Assembly (NCBI RefSeq): GCF_900660545.1
Contig: NZ_LR214986.1
Coordinates: 744,001 to 808,000 of the forward strand
Length of the DNA stretch: 64,000 nucleotides
Source of the DNA: Mycoplasmopsis cynos
GTDB lineage: Bacteria > Bacillota_I > Bacilli_A > Mycoplasmatales > Metamycoplasmataceae
Reading direction: 5' to 3'
In this document: positions 10,601 through 22,231 of the stretch, in pieces
Numbering within the stretch: the first letter of the stretch is position 1
Layout of the letters: each line of letters starts with the position of its first letter
The notes under the pieces: model-generated
The model's input: the letters and a program-made list of their open reading frames with translations, nothing else
Told to the model about the DNA's origin: nothing
Database searches by the model: none
Position numbers and translations under genes: made by a program

Positions 10601-11870
10601 TTTTAATGTAAAGTTTAGTATCTTCAATACTTTGATCATCTTTACTCTTTGCGAGTCTTTTAGCTAATTCTTTTCTGGTTTTGCTGTATTCTAATACATC
10701 AGTATTTTTAAGATCATCAATTTCTTTTTTAAGCTCAGTCAATTTTTTTATTAATTCATCTAATTCAGATTTTTTATTTTGAACTTCATTTTTTTCAAGA
10801 TAATCAAGTGAATTTTTCAAATCTAATATTGTTTCATTAATAATCATCTTAATTCCAGAATCATTTGCTAGCACATTATCACTAGGTGAAATGATTGTTT
10901 TAATTTGACCAATCTTATTAAGTAAATCGGTTTTATCTTTTGAGTCTATCTTAGGATTATTTATTCTTCCAAATTCATGTTCATTAATTCTAATTAAAAT
11001 ATCATAATAATCTTTGATAGTCTTTGCTTTACCAAATGAATTTTTAATAATTTTTTTAAAGTTACCGTTCTCAAGCGATTCAATCCTATTTGCAACTTGT
11101 TTTTTAAGAGCATCTTTTAAAATTTCATAATTAATTATAATCTCATTATCAAATAATGTTGATGTTGTTTTTAAATCCTTAAATAATTCTAATAATTTTT
11201 TCTTTTCTTCTTTATTTAATGTTGAAGCATTTGTCTTAGCAATTAAGGCTTTTTTCTTAGCTGAAATATAGTCATTAATGCTTTGTTTTTTAAGATCTTT
11301 TTCTACATCTGAAATTAATAATTCAATATCATTTATGCTTTTAATAAATGGTAGTTTCTTCTCAAATTCTGCTTTTTTAGTTGAATTTTTGATGTTCTCT
11401 ATTAATTTTTTGGCCTCTATTTTTTCTAAATTTATATCTTTTACCAATTCAATATCTATAAGTTTTAATGCATTATCTTTAATTTTTCTCTTTGCATCAA
11501 TTGAATTTTGAGAATTTAGTAAATCAGTATTTAATTTCACTTTTTTTGAAGCCGAATTAATCTTAGAAATATAAACTTTTATTTCTTTATCAATTTGGAC
11601 AATTATTTTACTTAAAACCTCATTAATATCAGCAACATTTTCTCTTGAAAAAGTTTTATAATTAGGATTTTTTAAAATATCATCAGCACTTTTCTTATAA
11701 TTAGGTGAATTAACTAAATCTCTTGCTTTTTTTAATTCTGTATATATTTTTTCATAATCTGAAAAATTCTTATTGAAACTTCAGAATATTGAAGTAACAG
11801 TAATTCCTGAAACTAAAAAACTCAGGATAGATAAACCCAAAAATATCTTCTTACTCTTTCTTTTATTCAT
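7650..11870 (-). CDS. GA-repeat (albumin-binding-like) surface protein, full copy
   Basis: A 1406-residue protein from ATG 11868-11870 (SD ATAGGAG) to TAA 7650-7652, with several UGA Trp codons. The N-terminus is basic with one hydrophobic segment at about residues 8-30 and no lipobox, so it is likely anchored at the outer face of the membrane by this segment. Residues from about 40 to 1160 are a long Lys/Glu/Asn-rich helical array with repeated GA/FIVAR-like units (LPYPN, SLHYPK, SIPKRN, KIPEKD, NVPENA at intervals). The last 250 residues are different: more aromatic, with WVENEDSYYMW-like sequence, and unrecognised. GA units in other bacteria bind serum albumin; binding here is inferred. 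The first 497 codons are duplicated at 1-1493. It ends at its own terminator and is separated from the permease upstream by another. Confidence 0.8.
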
Positions 11871-12206
11871 TAATATAACTCCTATATTATTTACTTTTTT
11901 ATATATTTATAATATCTTAATTTTTCTATCTCAAAAATAAACGCCCAAACATTGAAGATGGATTAATATTTTAAACTTATATTGCTACTATATAGTTTTA
12001 AATGTTTTATTTTTATCATCTTAATTTTTTTAATTTGTCTCGACAAAATACTGTTTTTTTTTTTTTTTTTTTTTTGATAAGTAGCCAAAATGCAGAAAAA
12101 TAGTGCATTAATATATTTTTTGATAAGTGTTTATTAAAACAATCATATTTTTTAAAAGTATGATTGTTAATGTATTAAAAAATTAAATATAAATAAAACT
12201 ATGATA
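11871..12206. promoter_or_regulatory. Upstream region of full GA gene, with T22 tract
   Basis: Noncoding sequence between the permease stop and the GA gene start. It holds the permease terminator (12138-12168), a T22 run at 12054-12075 and the SD of the GA gene. It is nearly identical to 1494-1830 but has a different homopolymer length. AT-rich -10 candidates exist close to the gene, but none stands out. Confidence 0.5.
12138..12168 (-). terminator. Permease terminator
   Basis: Inverted repeat AACAATCATA (12138-12147) / TATGATTGTT (12159-12168), then TTTTAATAA on the minus strand, about 40 bases after the permease stop. Confidence 0.65.
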
Positions 12207-13661
12207 TTAATCTTTAATTTTAGTTTTTTGTTGGATAAACTTCGAATGTAAATATGAATAATATCTAATTGATAATCCAATTAAAATAAGAACAAAATAT
12301 CCAACTATTGTAAAAATTTCTGCGTTCGTTAAACTTGAACCTAAAATATTCGGTATAAAGAAGGTTAACAACAAAAAGAAAGCTCAAAAAATGCTTAAAA
12401 TATATATCACTTTCTCTCAAGTCGGTATTTGAGATATCTTCTTCTTTTTTTCTAAAATAAATGAAATAATAAAAGTAAAAATATCTTCTATTAATAATGC
12501 GATACAGCTCATATTTATAATAGCATTAAAATAATCAACTTCACCTTTATTTTGAATCAATAATACAATTATAGATAGTGCTACCATTGAAATTAATGTA
12601 AAAATAGCAACAAATATAATAGCTTTTTTATACTCATTTTTAGAATTTCTTTCAGAAAACATTTCATGAACTAAATTGTCTTCTGAAATTGGGACTAATT
12701 TTCTAGCTGTTGAAACTGTTTGGGTAATTTTGTAACCGATATCATTAGAAATAAAACCAACAATAAATAAAATTAATCCAAACGTACCCAATGATATACC
12801 ATAATAATCATAAAAATGTTTATTAATATATGTTTCGTCTAGGCCAAGCATAATAGAATATACAAAAACATAAAAGAAAAATACGGCGCAAATCGCAATA
12901 ACAAGAATTGTCCGGAAATTCTTAAAATGTACATCTTTTGTCATAGCTGCCATATCCTCAATACCAGCAAATGCAAATATAAATAAAAGTGTACTTGAAA
13001 ATATTAGTTTTGCAGTAATTTTTTTAGTTCTAATTAAACTTTCATCAAATCCCGAACTAGAAATTTTAAGCATTATAATCACAATACCAATAGCTAAAAT
13101 AGCTCATTTAAAAATTGAAGTTATATAAATTACCTTGGTGCTTAGTTTTAATCCATATGTTGATATAACAATTAAAAAAGCAAAAACTAAAACTGCAATA
13201 ATTCTAATAGTTCATAAAATCAATAATTTATTCGGTATATTAGGATTTAAAATTCCTTCAATCACATTGGAAATTAACAATGGAGAAATTGAAGATAAAA
13301 TCGGTCCTTGAATAAACTGATTTCAACCAATAAAGAAAATAAAGTTTCTTTTTAAGCTCTTTGTAATTCTAATTTTAAGAGGCAATTTAGAATTTTCTTC
13401 CATTGAATATGTGTTATTTACAATATCATCATCAATGTTTCTAGCAAAGGCATATGAACCACCATAATGATCATAATACACATTTGATAATCTTGAAAAA
13501 ACCAACAAAGTACCAAAAACTGTTAATAAAGATAAAACAATGACTAAGTATCCTCAATATCCTAATTGTAAGACACTAGTGATTGTTGTGATGAATCCTA
13601 AACCAACAATAAAGTTAATGGTAAATAATGTGAATGTTTTTCCAGTGAAATGTTTATCCAT
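12207..13661 (-). CDS. APC-family amino-acid permease
   Basis: A 484-residue multi-spanning membrane protein starting at ATG 13659-13661, which overlaps nothing but lies 1 base beyond the Lon stop on the same strand. I count about twelve hydrophobic segments, beginning FTINFIVGLGFITTI; the GFG-like N-terminal helix and the FAFAGIEDMA segment in the middle are typical of amino acid-polyamine-organocation transporters. Several UGA codons encode Trp. The substrate cannot be read from sequence. Directly downstream of lon and possibly cotranscribed with it. Its last 101 bases are part of the duplicated block, and a truncated copy lies at 1831-1931. Confidence 0.8.
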
Positions 13662-13662
13662 T

Positions 13663-16320
13663 TTATGATTTTATCTCTTTAAATGGTTTTTTCTTATTAA
13701 AGATAATATCATATATTTCTTCGTAATTTTTAACAGGAATATATGTAATAGTTTTCTTTATTTCATTAGGAATATCTTTTAAGTTTTTAACATTTGCTTC
13801 AGGTATAAAAACATAGTTAATATTCTTTTGACTAGCAGCAAATGACTTTTCTTTTAAACCACCAATTTCTAGAACTTTACCACGAAGAGTTATTTCACCA
13901 GTCATTCCATAATTTGACGGAACGGAAGTTTTCTTCAATGCTGAAATCAATGCTGTCGTGAACGTTACACCAGCACTTGGCCCATCTTTCGGAACCGCAC
14001 CTTCAGGGACATGAATATGAATGGTATTTTTGTCAAAATCAAAATCTTTAATACCAAATTTTTCCGCGTTAGATCTTACATATGATAATGAAATTTGTGC
14101 AGACTCGCGCATCACATCTTTTAATGAACCAGTAATTTTAATTTCTTCTTTACCTGGATAAATATTTACTTCAATTTGCAAAGTAGATCCACCATATGAA
14201 GTGTAAGCTAAACCATTAACTGTACCCGGTTTTTCTTCTTCTAATTCTGTTTCACGCTTATAAATAATAACTCCAATTAAATCATCAAGATCTTCGATTT
14301 TAATAGTGAATGAATCAGGTTTTTGTGAATCTTTTGTTTCTAATAATCGTAGTGTAAATTTTCTAGCAATTTTATCTAAAATTCTCTTTAATCCACGAAC
14401 TCCAGCTTCATTAGTGTAGTGCTTAATGATGTATTCAATAGTTTTATCATCAATTTTAAAAAAGTTTTCTTTTAATCCAACTTGTTCAATAACTTTTGGT
14501 AATAAATGTTTTCTAGCGATATTAATTTTTTCAGTTAATGTGTATGAAGAAAGTTCAATAACCTCAACACGGTCAATTAAAGCATGAGGAATATTTTCAT
14601 AATAGTTTGCAGTAGCTATAAAAATAGCTTTTGAAAGATCATATTCATGTTCTAAGTAATGATCTTGAAACTTGGTGTTTTGCTCTGGATCTAAAACTTC
14701 AAGCATTGCGCTAGCTGGATCACCTTTATTTGTTGAAGCCATCTTATCTATTTCGTCAAGTAAAACAACTGGATTAGAAACTTCTGCTTTCAAAATACCT
14801 TTAATAATTTTACCTGGCATTGCGCCTACATATGTTCTTCTATGCCCGCGAATTTCACTTTCATCATGAACACCACCAAGTGAAATTTTAATAAATTTTC
14901 TTTTTAAAGCTTCTGCAACAGTTTTTGATAAAGATGTTTTTCCAGTTCCTGGGGGACCAACTAAACAAATGATTGGAACATTATTAAAAGTTTCTTTACT
15001 TTGAATACCTTCTTTAAATAAACTAAGATCAACTTCGTTTTCTTTATCTAGTTCAAGCTTTTTTTCAGTATTTTTTGCATTTAATTTTTGATTAATAATG
15101 ACAGCGATATATTCAATAATTCTTTCTTTTACTTTATCTAACCCATAATGATATTTATCAAGTGTTTTGCGAGCAAAATTAATATCAAGAAATTCTTTTT
15201 GAGTTTTTCTTCATGGCAATTTTTTTAAAGTTGAAACAAATGTTTTTGAAATTGATGCTTCTGGAGAAACAGGCATCATTTCGCTTGAACGTTTAGTTTC
15301 TTCTGCAATAATAGTTTTGACTGAGTCGGGATAAATTTGACTTCTAACACTATCTTTTAAATCCTTTGAATAATCATCGTCATTAATCGGAACATTAATG
15401 TTAGATAATTCTTCTTGAAGAACTTTAACTTTTTCACGTAAAATAAATTCTTTTTGTTGTAAAGAAAGTTTTGTATTCATATTATTTTGAACTTTTTGAC
15501 TAATTTCTACACTTAGTCCAATTAATTCAGAAATTTTTCCTAATAAATCAGTAATACTATCTAAGTTAAATTCATCAAATAAACTTCTTTTATTAATAAA
15601 ATCTCACTTTATATATGATATAAGGGTAAAAAATATTTCTTTATCTTTATATATTTTATTATTTTCACTATTAAATTCAGAATATTTATTAACTAAATCA
15701 TAAATTCATTTAATTGTAACATTTTCTTTAGAATATGGTTTATTAGTAAAAACTAAACCTTCAAATGTCGCGCTTTCTTTACTGTCATTTTCAATAGGTT
15801 TTGACAAGTTATTGAAAAGCTCAACCATTTTTCCGATACTTTCTTGATGTTCTATATTAAAAATAGCATCAAATGGATCGACATAATTTCTGGTTCCTTG
15901 AGTTCCGAAACCAATTTTTCCATAACCATATTTTTCCATTAACTCACTAATTTTCATTTGTGGAAGTAACTCTTCATAAACTCCATCATTGCTTTTCTTA
16001 TCATCAAACAATACAAGCCCAAGTTCTTCAGCTTCATAAAATGACTTTACTTTAAAAATAATTGAATATTTTGGTTTTTTGCTTGTTGTTTTATTATTAA
16101 CAAGTTTAATAAATGAACAAAAAACACCATACGGATTTACACCATCACCTTTTTCCTGAAAAAGAATTGCGAATGAATCACCAACCTTTGCATTAACAAA
16201 CCCAAAATAATCATCTTGATTTAAAAATTCTTTTTCAACAATTGATCCAGGAAAAACTAAGTCCTTAGTTTTAAGAACAACTGTGTTTAAAATTAACTTA
16301 TTTTCTTTTTCGTTTACCAT
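13663..16320 (-). CDS. lon: ATP-dependent protease Lon
   Basis: An 885-residue Lon protease. The start ATG 16318-16320 follows AAGGGAGAG. In order: the N-terminal LON domain (to about residue 300), a Walker [13 protein letters not shown] near residue 453, a Walker [11 protein letters not shown] near 516, and the protease domain with the Ser of PKDGPSAG (about 780) and the Lys of GGLKEKS (about 822). Length and order fit bacterial LonA. Mollicutes lack ClpXP, and in related species Lon degrades tmRNA-tagged proteins, so it probably works with smpB and ssrA later in this window. It follows upp by 11 bases. I found no CIRCE (HrcA) box upstream. Confidence 0.95.
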
Positions 16321-16331
16321 TTTCTCTCCCT

Positions 16332-16958
16332 TTATTTTGTTCCGAATATTCTATCACCAGCATCCCCTAAACCTGGTTCAATATAACCAACATTATTTAA
16401 ATTTTGATCAAGTGCAGCTAAATAAATTTCAAAGTTAGAACCAAAGTTCTTTTCAACATTAGCAACACCTTCTTTAACACCAACAAGACAAACTAATTTA
16501 ATATTAGTAAATCCGTCTCGTTTTAAATGATGTATTGCATCTACAGCGGAATTACCAGTTGCAAGCATTGGATCAACAACAATTAATAAACTATCTTTTG
16601 CAACATTTGGAATTTTATAAAAATAATCTTTTGGTGTAAGTGTTTCTTCATCACGGTACATTCCAATGTGTCCTACTCTAGCTTCTGGTACTAAATTTAA
16701 TAAACCATCAGTCATTCCTAATCCAGCTCTTAAAATTGGTACTAATACAATTTCCTTATCAAAAGCTTTTCCGTGAAAAACTTGATTTAAAGGTGTAGTA
16801 ACAATATGAGTTTTAGGTTCATAATCACGCATAATTTCATAAACCATTAAAGATGCAATTTCATTTAAATTACGACGAAATTCATTATGATTGCAATTAA
16901 GATCGCGCATTTTTGTTAATTTAATATCAATTAGTGGGTGTTTGATTATTTTAAGCAT
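16332..16958 (-). CDS. upp: Uracil phosphoribosyltransferase
   Basis: A 208-residue cytosolic enzyme that makes UMP from uracil and PRPP. The start is taken at ATG 16956-16958 with a clear SD (TAGGAG, 6 bases upstream) rather than the upstream in-frame ATG at 16979, because the protein then begins MLKIIKHPLI as in the family. The PRPP-binding motif DPMLATGNSAVDAI and the C-terminal GDAGDRIFGTK are both present. First gene of a minus-strand run with lon and the permease, divergent from nadE. Confidence 0.95.
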   Translation of the reverse strand: MLKIIKHPLIDIKLTKMRDLNCNHNEFRRNLNEIASLMVYEIMRDYEPKTHIVTTPLNQVFHGKAFDKEIVLVPILRAGLGMTDGLLNLVPEARVGHIGMYRDEETLTPKDYFYKIPNVAKDSLLIVVDPMLATGNSAVDAIHHLKRDGFTNIKLVCLVGVKEGVANVEKNFGSNFEIYLAALDQNLNNVGYIEPGLGDAGDRIFGTK

Positions 16959-17128
16959 TTTTTCTCCTAAAGGTAACAATTTTTTCTATATTATACAACA
17001 AAAAAAATAAATATATTTTTATCTATATAAATCAATAAAAAAAATTAAAAATAAAACTAAAAAAGGACTTTTAAGGTTTTACAAATATAATGTAAAATAT
17101 AATTATCTACTTTATAAGGATTAATACT

Positions 17129-17920
17129 ATGAGTAAAATAAGTAAATATATTGGCAATGTTGTTTCTTATGATATCGATATTGCTAAAAATTATATTAAA
17201 AAGATTCAAAACTTTCTCAAAAATAGGCTTAAACAAGCAAATGCAAATGGTTTCATTATCGGCATAAGTGGCGGAATTGATTCAAGTTTAGTTTATATGT
17301 TAGCTAAAAGTATAAAACCAAATGATACCTTGGGTGTTGTTATGCCGATCAAAAAAATGACCGAGATGGATTTAAAGCATATTAGAGAATTGCAAAATGT
17401 ACATAGAGATAATTTTTTAACTGTAGATCTTAGCGACAGCTTTGAAACATTAACTAAAACATTAAATTTATGTAATGATTTATCTATTGCAAATATTAAA
17501 CCAAGATTGAGAATGACAACTTTATATGCTCTTGCTCAAGAGAGAAATTATTTAGTGGTTGGCACTGATAATGCCGATGAAGTTTTTATTGGTTATTTTA
17601 CTAAATATGGCGATGGAGGGGTTGATTTACTGCCTATTTCCAAATTAACTAAAGGTGAAGTTAAGTTCATCTCAAAAATAATGCAAGTTCCTGATTCAAT
17701 CATTAATAAAAAACCCTCAGCAGGGCTTTGAGATGGACAAACTGATGAATCTGAGTTAGGGTTTAGTTATGATGATTTAGATTTTTATCTCAATCATCAA
17801 AATCAAAAAGAGTTAATTGAACAACATATTAATCCAAAAGTAATAGAAAAAATAGAATATAAACATAAAATAACTAAACATAAAAGAGAAAAAATCTATA
17901 CTGTAAAAAATATTAAATAA
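17129..17920 (+). CDS. nadE: NH3-dependent NAD synthetase
   Basis: A 263-residue enzyme that amidates nicotinic acid adenine dinucleotide to NAD. The ATP-pyrophosphatase loop SGGIDSS lies near residue 49. VVGTDNADEVFIGYFTKYGDGG and KKPSAGLWDGQTDE (UGA for Trp) are family hallmarks. The stand-alone size, without a glutaminase domain, is normal for mycoplasmas. An AAGGAT sequence precedes the ATG, and two TATAAT boxes (17086 and 17098) lie upstream. yebC follows 9 bases after the stop and is probably cotranscribed. Confidence 0.95.
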
Positions 17921-17929
17921 GGAGTTAAA

Positions 17930-18661
17930 ATGGCAGGACATTCACATTCAGCAAATATTGCTCACCGTAAAGGTGCTCAAGATGCAGCAAGAGGAAAAAT
18001 TTTCCAAAAGCTCTCAAAAGAAATATTTGTAGCAGCTTCTTCTGGACCAGATCCAGATATGAACCCAGCTTTAAAATTAGCTATTGCAAAGGCAAAATCA
18101 AAAAATATGCCAAAAGATAACATAGAAAGAGCTATTGCAAAGGCAAAAGGTTCAAAAAATTCTGATACTTATACTGAATTAACATTTAATGCAACTGTAA
18201 GTGGTGGTGCTACATTCATTGTTGTTACATTAAGTGATAATGTAAATAGAGTAAAGTCAAACATTCAATCATATTTTAATAAACAAAATGCCACACTTGG
18301 CAAGACTGGTCAAATTCCATTTGCATTCGATAAAAAAGGAATTATTGAAATTTCAAAGGAATTAGTTTCTGAAGAAGACTTAATGATGATTGCTTTAGAA
18401 AATAATGTTGAAAATATTGAAAATGAAACTGAATCATTTGTTATATTATGTGCTCCAGAGGACTTTAGTACTTTAAAAAACGCAATTGAAACTAAATTAA
18501 AAATTGATAATTTTATTCAATGCGAAGTTACATATATACCAAATATGTATGTTGAATACGAGGAAGAAAAAGAAAAAAAATTACTTGATTTTGTTGAAAA
18601 ACTTAAGGATGATGATGATGTTCAAGATGTTTATCATAATATAGAAATTAAAACCATTTAA
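17930..18661 (+). CDS. YebC/PmpR-family regulator or translation factor
   Basis: A 243-residue member of the YebC/TACO1 family, starting MAGHSHSANIAHRKGAQDAA as the family does, with the conserved NMPKDNIERAI segment and a SGGATFIVVTLSDN-like stretch. The strong SD AAGGAG lies ahead of ATG 17930. YebC proteins have been described as transcription regulators and, more recently, as factors that help ribosomes through difficult sequences; which applies here is not visible. It lies between nadE and a ZIP transporter and is likely in one operon with both. Confidence 0.9.
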   Translation: MAGHSHSANIAHRKGAQDAARGKIFQKLSKEIFVAASSGPDPDMNPALKLAIAKAKSKNMPKDNIERAIAKAKGSKNSDTYTELTFNATVSGGATFIVVTLSDNVNRVKSNIQSYFNKQNATLGKTGQIPFAFDKKGIIEISKELVSEEDLMMIALENNVENIENETESFVILCAPEDFSTLKNAIETKLKIDNFIQCEVTYIPNMYVEYEEEKEKKLLDFVEKLKDDDDVQDVYHNIEIKTI

Positions 18662-18666
18662 TTATT

Positions 18667-19716
18667 ATGCAATGAGTTACAAATCTATACTTATCTATTA
18701 ATAATTCGATAAATATTGGATGATTATCACAAATAATTCTTATCTTAATTTTTTTAGGGGCAATGTTATGTGTCCCAATCTTTATAGGATTATTTTTCCC
18801 GATAATCGGAAGAAACTTTAAAAAAAGTTATAGCATCTATATTCATGCTTTTTCAACAGGATTTTTCTTAGTTTTAGCTACTTTCGGATTTTTAAGAGAA
18901 TCATTAGAAAGTGCTAGTTTATTTGCCTTTGCAAAAAAAGGAGCAGACGTTTCTCAATATACAATCTATGCATACAATATATTATTAATCATAAGTGGAT
19001 TGATTATCGGTTTGATATTTTCATTTGTTGTTAAATTTGTTATCTCTTATAAATTAAATAAGAAACTTTTAGGCTCAAAACAATTAAGTTCTTTTATTCA
19101 TGAACATACCATCGAAGAGGGACATTCTCATAATCATTTACATGCTCATGATGTCGTTATATCAAATAGTCAAGATCGAATTGAAATAGTTGATCAAACA
19201 TTGTTTAAAAAAACTGAATCCAAACTAAAAATAATTGCTTTATTATTACTTTTAACTCATAGAATCCCAGAAGGATTATTATTAGGATATAACCTTAGTT
19301 TATTTATTCCAAACGATTCAGGTGAAGCGTTCTTTTCTATAACAACTGCCTATTTTCTTTCATTAGTATTACATTTAATTCCAGAAGAAGTCATCTTTTA
19401 TGTTAGATTAAAAGATGCAGGATTTAGCCCGATAAAAGCACTTTTATTATCATTTCTAGGTTTGTCATTATTCTTACCTTTTATGATTATCGGAATGTTT
19501 GTGGGTTCAATTATTAATGATGCTGGAAAAGCAATAATGTTTGCAGCAATTGGAGGAATTTTCTTATTTACTGCATTAGTTGAATTCTTCCCTGAAATTT
19601 ATCACATTAATTTCAATAAAAAGAAATGAATTTTCACACTTATTGTGTTATTTTTAGGAATTTTAGTTGCTGCATTTATTTTGTCATTCCATTCACACTC
19701 TCATATTCACCCTTAG
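18667..19716 (+). CDS. ZIP-family metal transporter
   Basis: A 349-residue membrane protein with about eight hydrophobic segments. Between segments 3 and 4 there is a long His-rich loop (residues about 140-160, HEHTIEEGHSHNHLHAHDV), followed by LLLTHRIPEGLLLGYNLS and FLSLVLHLIPEEVIFYV. These are the two metal-binding helices of ZIP zinc/iron permeases (H..PEG and H..PEE). The C-terminal tail is also His-rich (FHSHSHIHP). The start at ATG 18667, 5 bases after the yebC stop, gives an extra leading helix and suggests translational coupling; the internal ATG 18757 is an alternative. Likely imports or balances zinc. Confidence 0.85.
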
Positions 19717-19731
19717 TGGGTTTTTTTATTC
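19706..19731 (+). terminator. Weak terminator overlapping ZIP stop codon
   Basis: ACCC-TTAGT-GGGT followed by seven T. The stem starts in the last sense codon of the ZIP gene, and the TAG stop lies in the loop. Only four strong base pairs, so confidence is limited. Confidence 0.45.
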
Positions 19732-19751
19732 TTTTAGAAAAAAAGCAAAAT

Positions 19752-19760
19752 GATATAATT
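19752..19760 (+). promoter_or_regulatory. Extended -10 promoter of gdpP-rplI-dnaB
   Basis: TGATATAAT (TGn plus perfect TATAAT at 19755-19760), 28 bases before the gdpP start and after the ZIP terminator. A clear -35 is not seen, which is common with extended -10 sites. Confidence 0.6.
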
Positions 19761-19788
19761 AAATTATTCTAAAAAAAGGGGGGATTCA

Positions 19789-21789
19789 ATGTTTAAAAAT
19801 CATAAAATGTGGTTGATTATATTGCTAGTATGTTTAATGTCAATGCTTTTTATTAGCTTTATTATTGCGTTTATGATACTCGATAATAACAAAGTTGTTT
19901 CGGCATTATTGGCGATAGGTATTTTAATAATACTTTTAATTGCAGTTTTATTAGGTTTCATTGCTATTGTGCAGTTTTCGCAATCTAGAGAGTTGATTAA
20001 AAACTCCTTCAATGGTTTTATTGAAGAAATAATGACTAAAAACAATATTGGAGTTTGTGTCTATGATACAAAGCAAGAAATAGTTTGATCAAGTAATTTT
20101 ATTAAAAGCACATTCGGACGAAGTTTTATAGGCTTAAAAGTTATTGATGTTTTATTAAAAATCGATAAAAACCATAATGTTAATACAAATAATAATAATC
20201 AAACACATTTTGAATTTCAATATAAAGAAAAAAATTATGAAGTTCAATCATGACCCCTAAGTAATTTAATTTTAATCAGAGATATAACAGCAGAAGCAAT
20301 TTATAAAATTCACACAAGAGATCAAATGCCTGTTATTGGCGAAATTGAAATTGACAACTTACAACTTTATCAATCAATTTTGTCAGAAGAACAACTTTTT
20401 ACCATCAATAAAGTCGTCATTGATGCAATTAATGAATATACTGAGAAATACAATTTAATTTATCGTCAATATACTAATGGTAAATTTTTGATTTTTACAA
20501 ATGAACATAGTTTAAATGAATTAATTAAAAATAGCTTTGATTTATTCTTACAAATAAAAAATAGAGTAAACGATGCTTCATTTAACAAGATCTCAATTAG
20601 TGGAGGATTCGCTTATGGATGAACTTCATTAAAGAAGAAAATTGAACAAGCTAAAAAAGCATTGGTTCAATCCCAATCTAGAGGTGGAGATCAAATAACA
20701 ATTTATTCAAATGTTCAACCTCCTATTTTCCTTGGTTCAAATACTGAAATCTTAACCGATAATAATAGAACAAAAATCAAAGGTGTTGCTAGAAATCTAG
20801 AAAAAAGACTAATTGATCCAATAATTGATAAAGTTTTTATATATGGTCACAAATGAGCAGATCTTGATGCTTTTGGAGCTGCTTATGGAATTTATGAAAT
20901 CGCAAAAGCATTCGATAAAGAGGCATATATTGTTCTAGAAACATATGATAATACTGTAGCTCAATTAGTAAAAGATGTTGAAAAAAATAATCCAGATATC
21001 TTTATAAAATCTAACTATGCACTCAAAATCACTAATACTAATAGCTTAATTGTTTTTGTTGATATAGCTGATCCGCAAAGAACTGATAACACTAACGCAA
21101 TAAATGAAGTGAAACGTGATAACATATTTGTTTTTGATCATCATCGGCTTGGAAAACCAATTGATTTTGCTCCAAAAATAAATTGTTACGTAGAAACGAT
21201 TTCATCAAGCGCCTGCGAAATCGTGACAGAAATAATGACATTCTTAGAACATCGAATTAACATAACTAATAAATGTGCACAATTACTGTTAAATGGAATT
21301 TATTTAGACACCATTCAATTTTCGAAATCAGTTACTCCAAGAACTTTCGATGCTGCTTCATGATTAGAAACTCGTGGTGGTAACTCATTAAAAAGTGGTG
21401 AATTATTAAAATTTGATGAAGAAACAAATGAAAAAATTAACAAAATTCTAGAAAATACCTTGGAAGTTAAAAAAGGATTTTTCTTAGCTTATTCTGATAT
21501 TGAAGCAACAAATGATGAAATTTCAATTGCAGCAAATGAAATTCTTAAAATAAAAGGAAGAGTAGCATCATTCGTTGTTGCTAGATTAGAAAACACCTAC
21601 ACATATAAATTGAGCGCTCGTGGTATTGAAACGAATGTACAAATCATTTGCGAAGCAGTTGGAGGTGGAGGACACTTCAGTATAGCAGCTGCATATAGCG
21701 ATGAAAAGCTTGAAATATTCGTTGATAACATCAAGCATGCTATCACAACATTAGGGAGACAAATTAATAATGAAAGTAATACTAATTAA
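19789..21789 (+). CDS. gdpP: GdpP-like cyclic-di-AMP phosphodiesterase
   Basis: A 666-residue membrane-bound DHH/DHHA1 protein starting at ATG 19789 after AAGGGGGG. Two N-terminal membrane helices (about 8-30 and 38-65) precede a PAS-like and a degenerate GGDEF-like region (to about 340). Then comes the DHH catalytic part with GHKWADLDAFG (about 353-363), VDIADPQRT and FDHHRLG (DHH at about 450), and a DHHA1 domain ending GGGGHFS. The family hydrolyses c-di-AMP and links to potassium and envelope homeostasis. The gene overlaps rplI by 20 bases, and dnaB follows; the gdpP-rplI-dnaB order is conserved in Firmicutes. Confidence 0.9.
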
Positions 21790-22231
21790 AGATTGTAAAG
21801 ATGGAAAACAAAATACTATCATAGAAGTTTCAGGTGGATATGGAACAAACTTTTTAATCAAAAAGGGTTTTGCTGTTCCGTATAATGAGCAAACACTTAG
21901 TCAATTAAATAAAAGGCTTGACACTCTTTCAGCTGATGAACATGAAAATAGATCAAATGCTCTTAACTTAAAAGAAAAACTAGAAGAAATCACCCTTAAA
22001 TTTGAACTTACCTCAAACATAGATTCAAACGGAAATCTAAATGTGCATGGTTCAGTTTCAACAAAAGATGTTGATAAAAAACTAAAAGAACTTGGTTATA
22101 ATCTCTCAAAACATTCACTTCAAAAGATTCATCTAATTTCACATGGAACTCATGAAGTAAATGTTAGTCTTTACAAAGATATCGAAGCAAAATTAAAAAT
22201 AGAAATCAATGTTACAAATGTCAAAAAATAA
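21770..22231 (+). CDS. rplI: Ribosomal protein bL9
   Basis: A 153-residue L9 with the N-terminal RNA-binding motif GYGTNFLIKKGFAVPYNE, a connecting helix, and a C-terminal domain. It starts inside the 3' end of gdpP in another frame (20-base overlap), so translation is probably coupled. dnaB begins inside the end of this gene. Confidence 0.95.
   Translation: MKVILIKDCKDGKQNTIIEVSGGYGTNFLIKKGFAVPYNEQTLSQLNKRLDTLSADEHENRSNALNLKEKLEEITLKFELTSNIDSNGNLNVHGSVSTKDVDKKLKELGYNLSKHSLQKIHLISHGTHEVNVSLYKDIEAKLKIEINVTNVKK

Larger units (their letters stand above)
10378..12307. repeat. Direct duplication, copy 2 (pairs with 1-1931)
   Basis: This block contains the 5' 1493 bases of the full GA-repeat gene, its upstream region and the last 101 bases of the intact permease gene. 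The coding part aligns to copy 1 without gaps; small length differences occur only in the noncoding part (T run 22 against 20, and a few bases near 12110). The block lies exactly 10377 bases from copy 1 in the same orientation. Confidence 0.95.

Noticed and set aside
16321-17128. CIRCE (HrcA) control of lon.
   Set aside because: No GCACTC / GAGTGC inverted repeat is present upstream of lon or upp.
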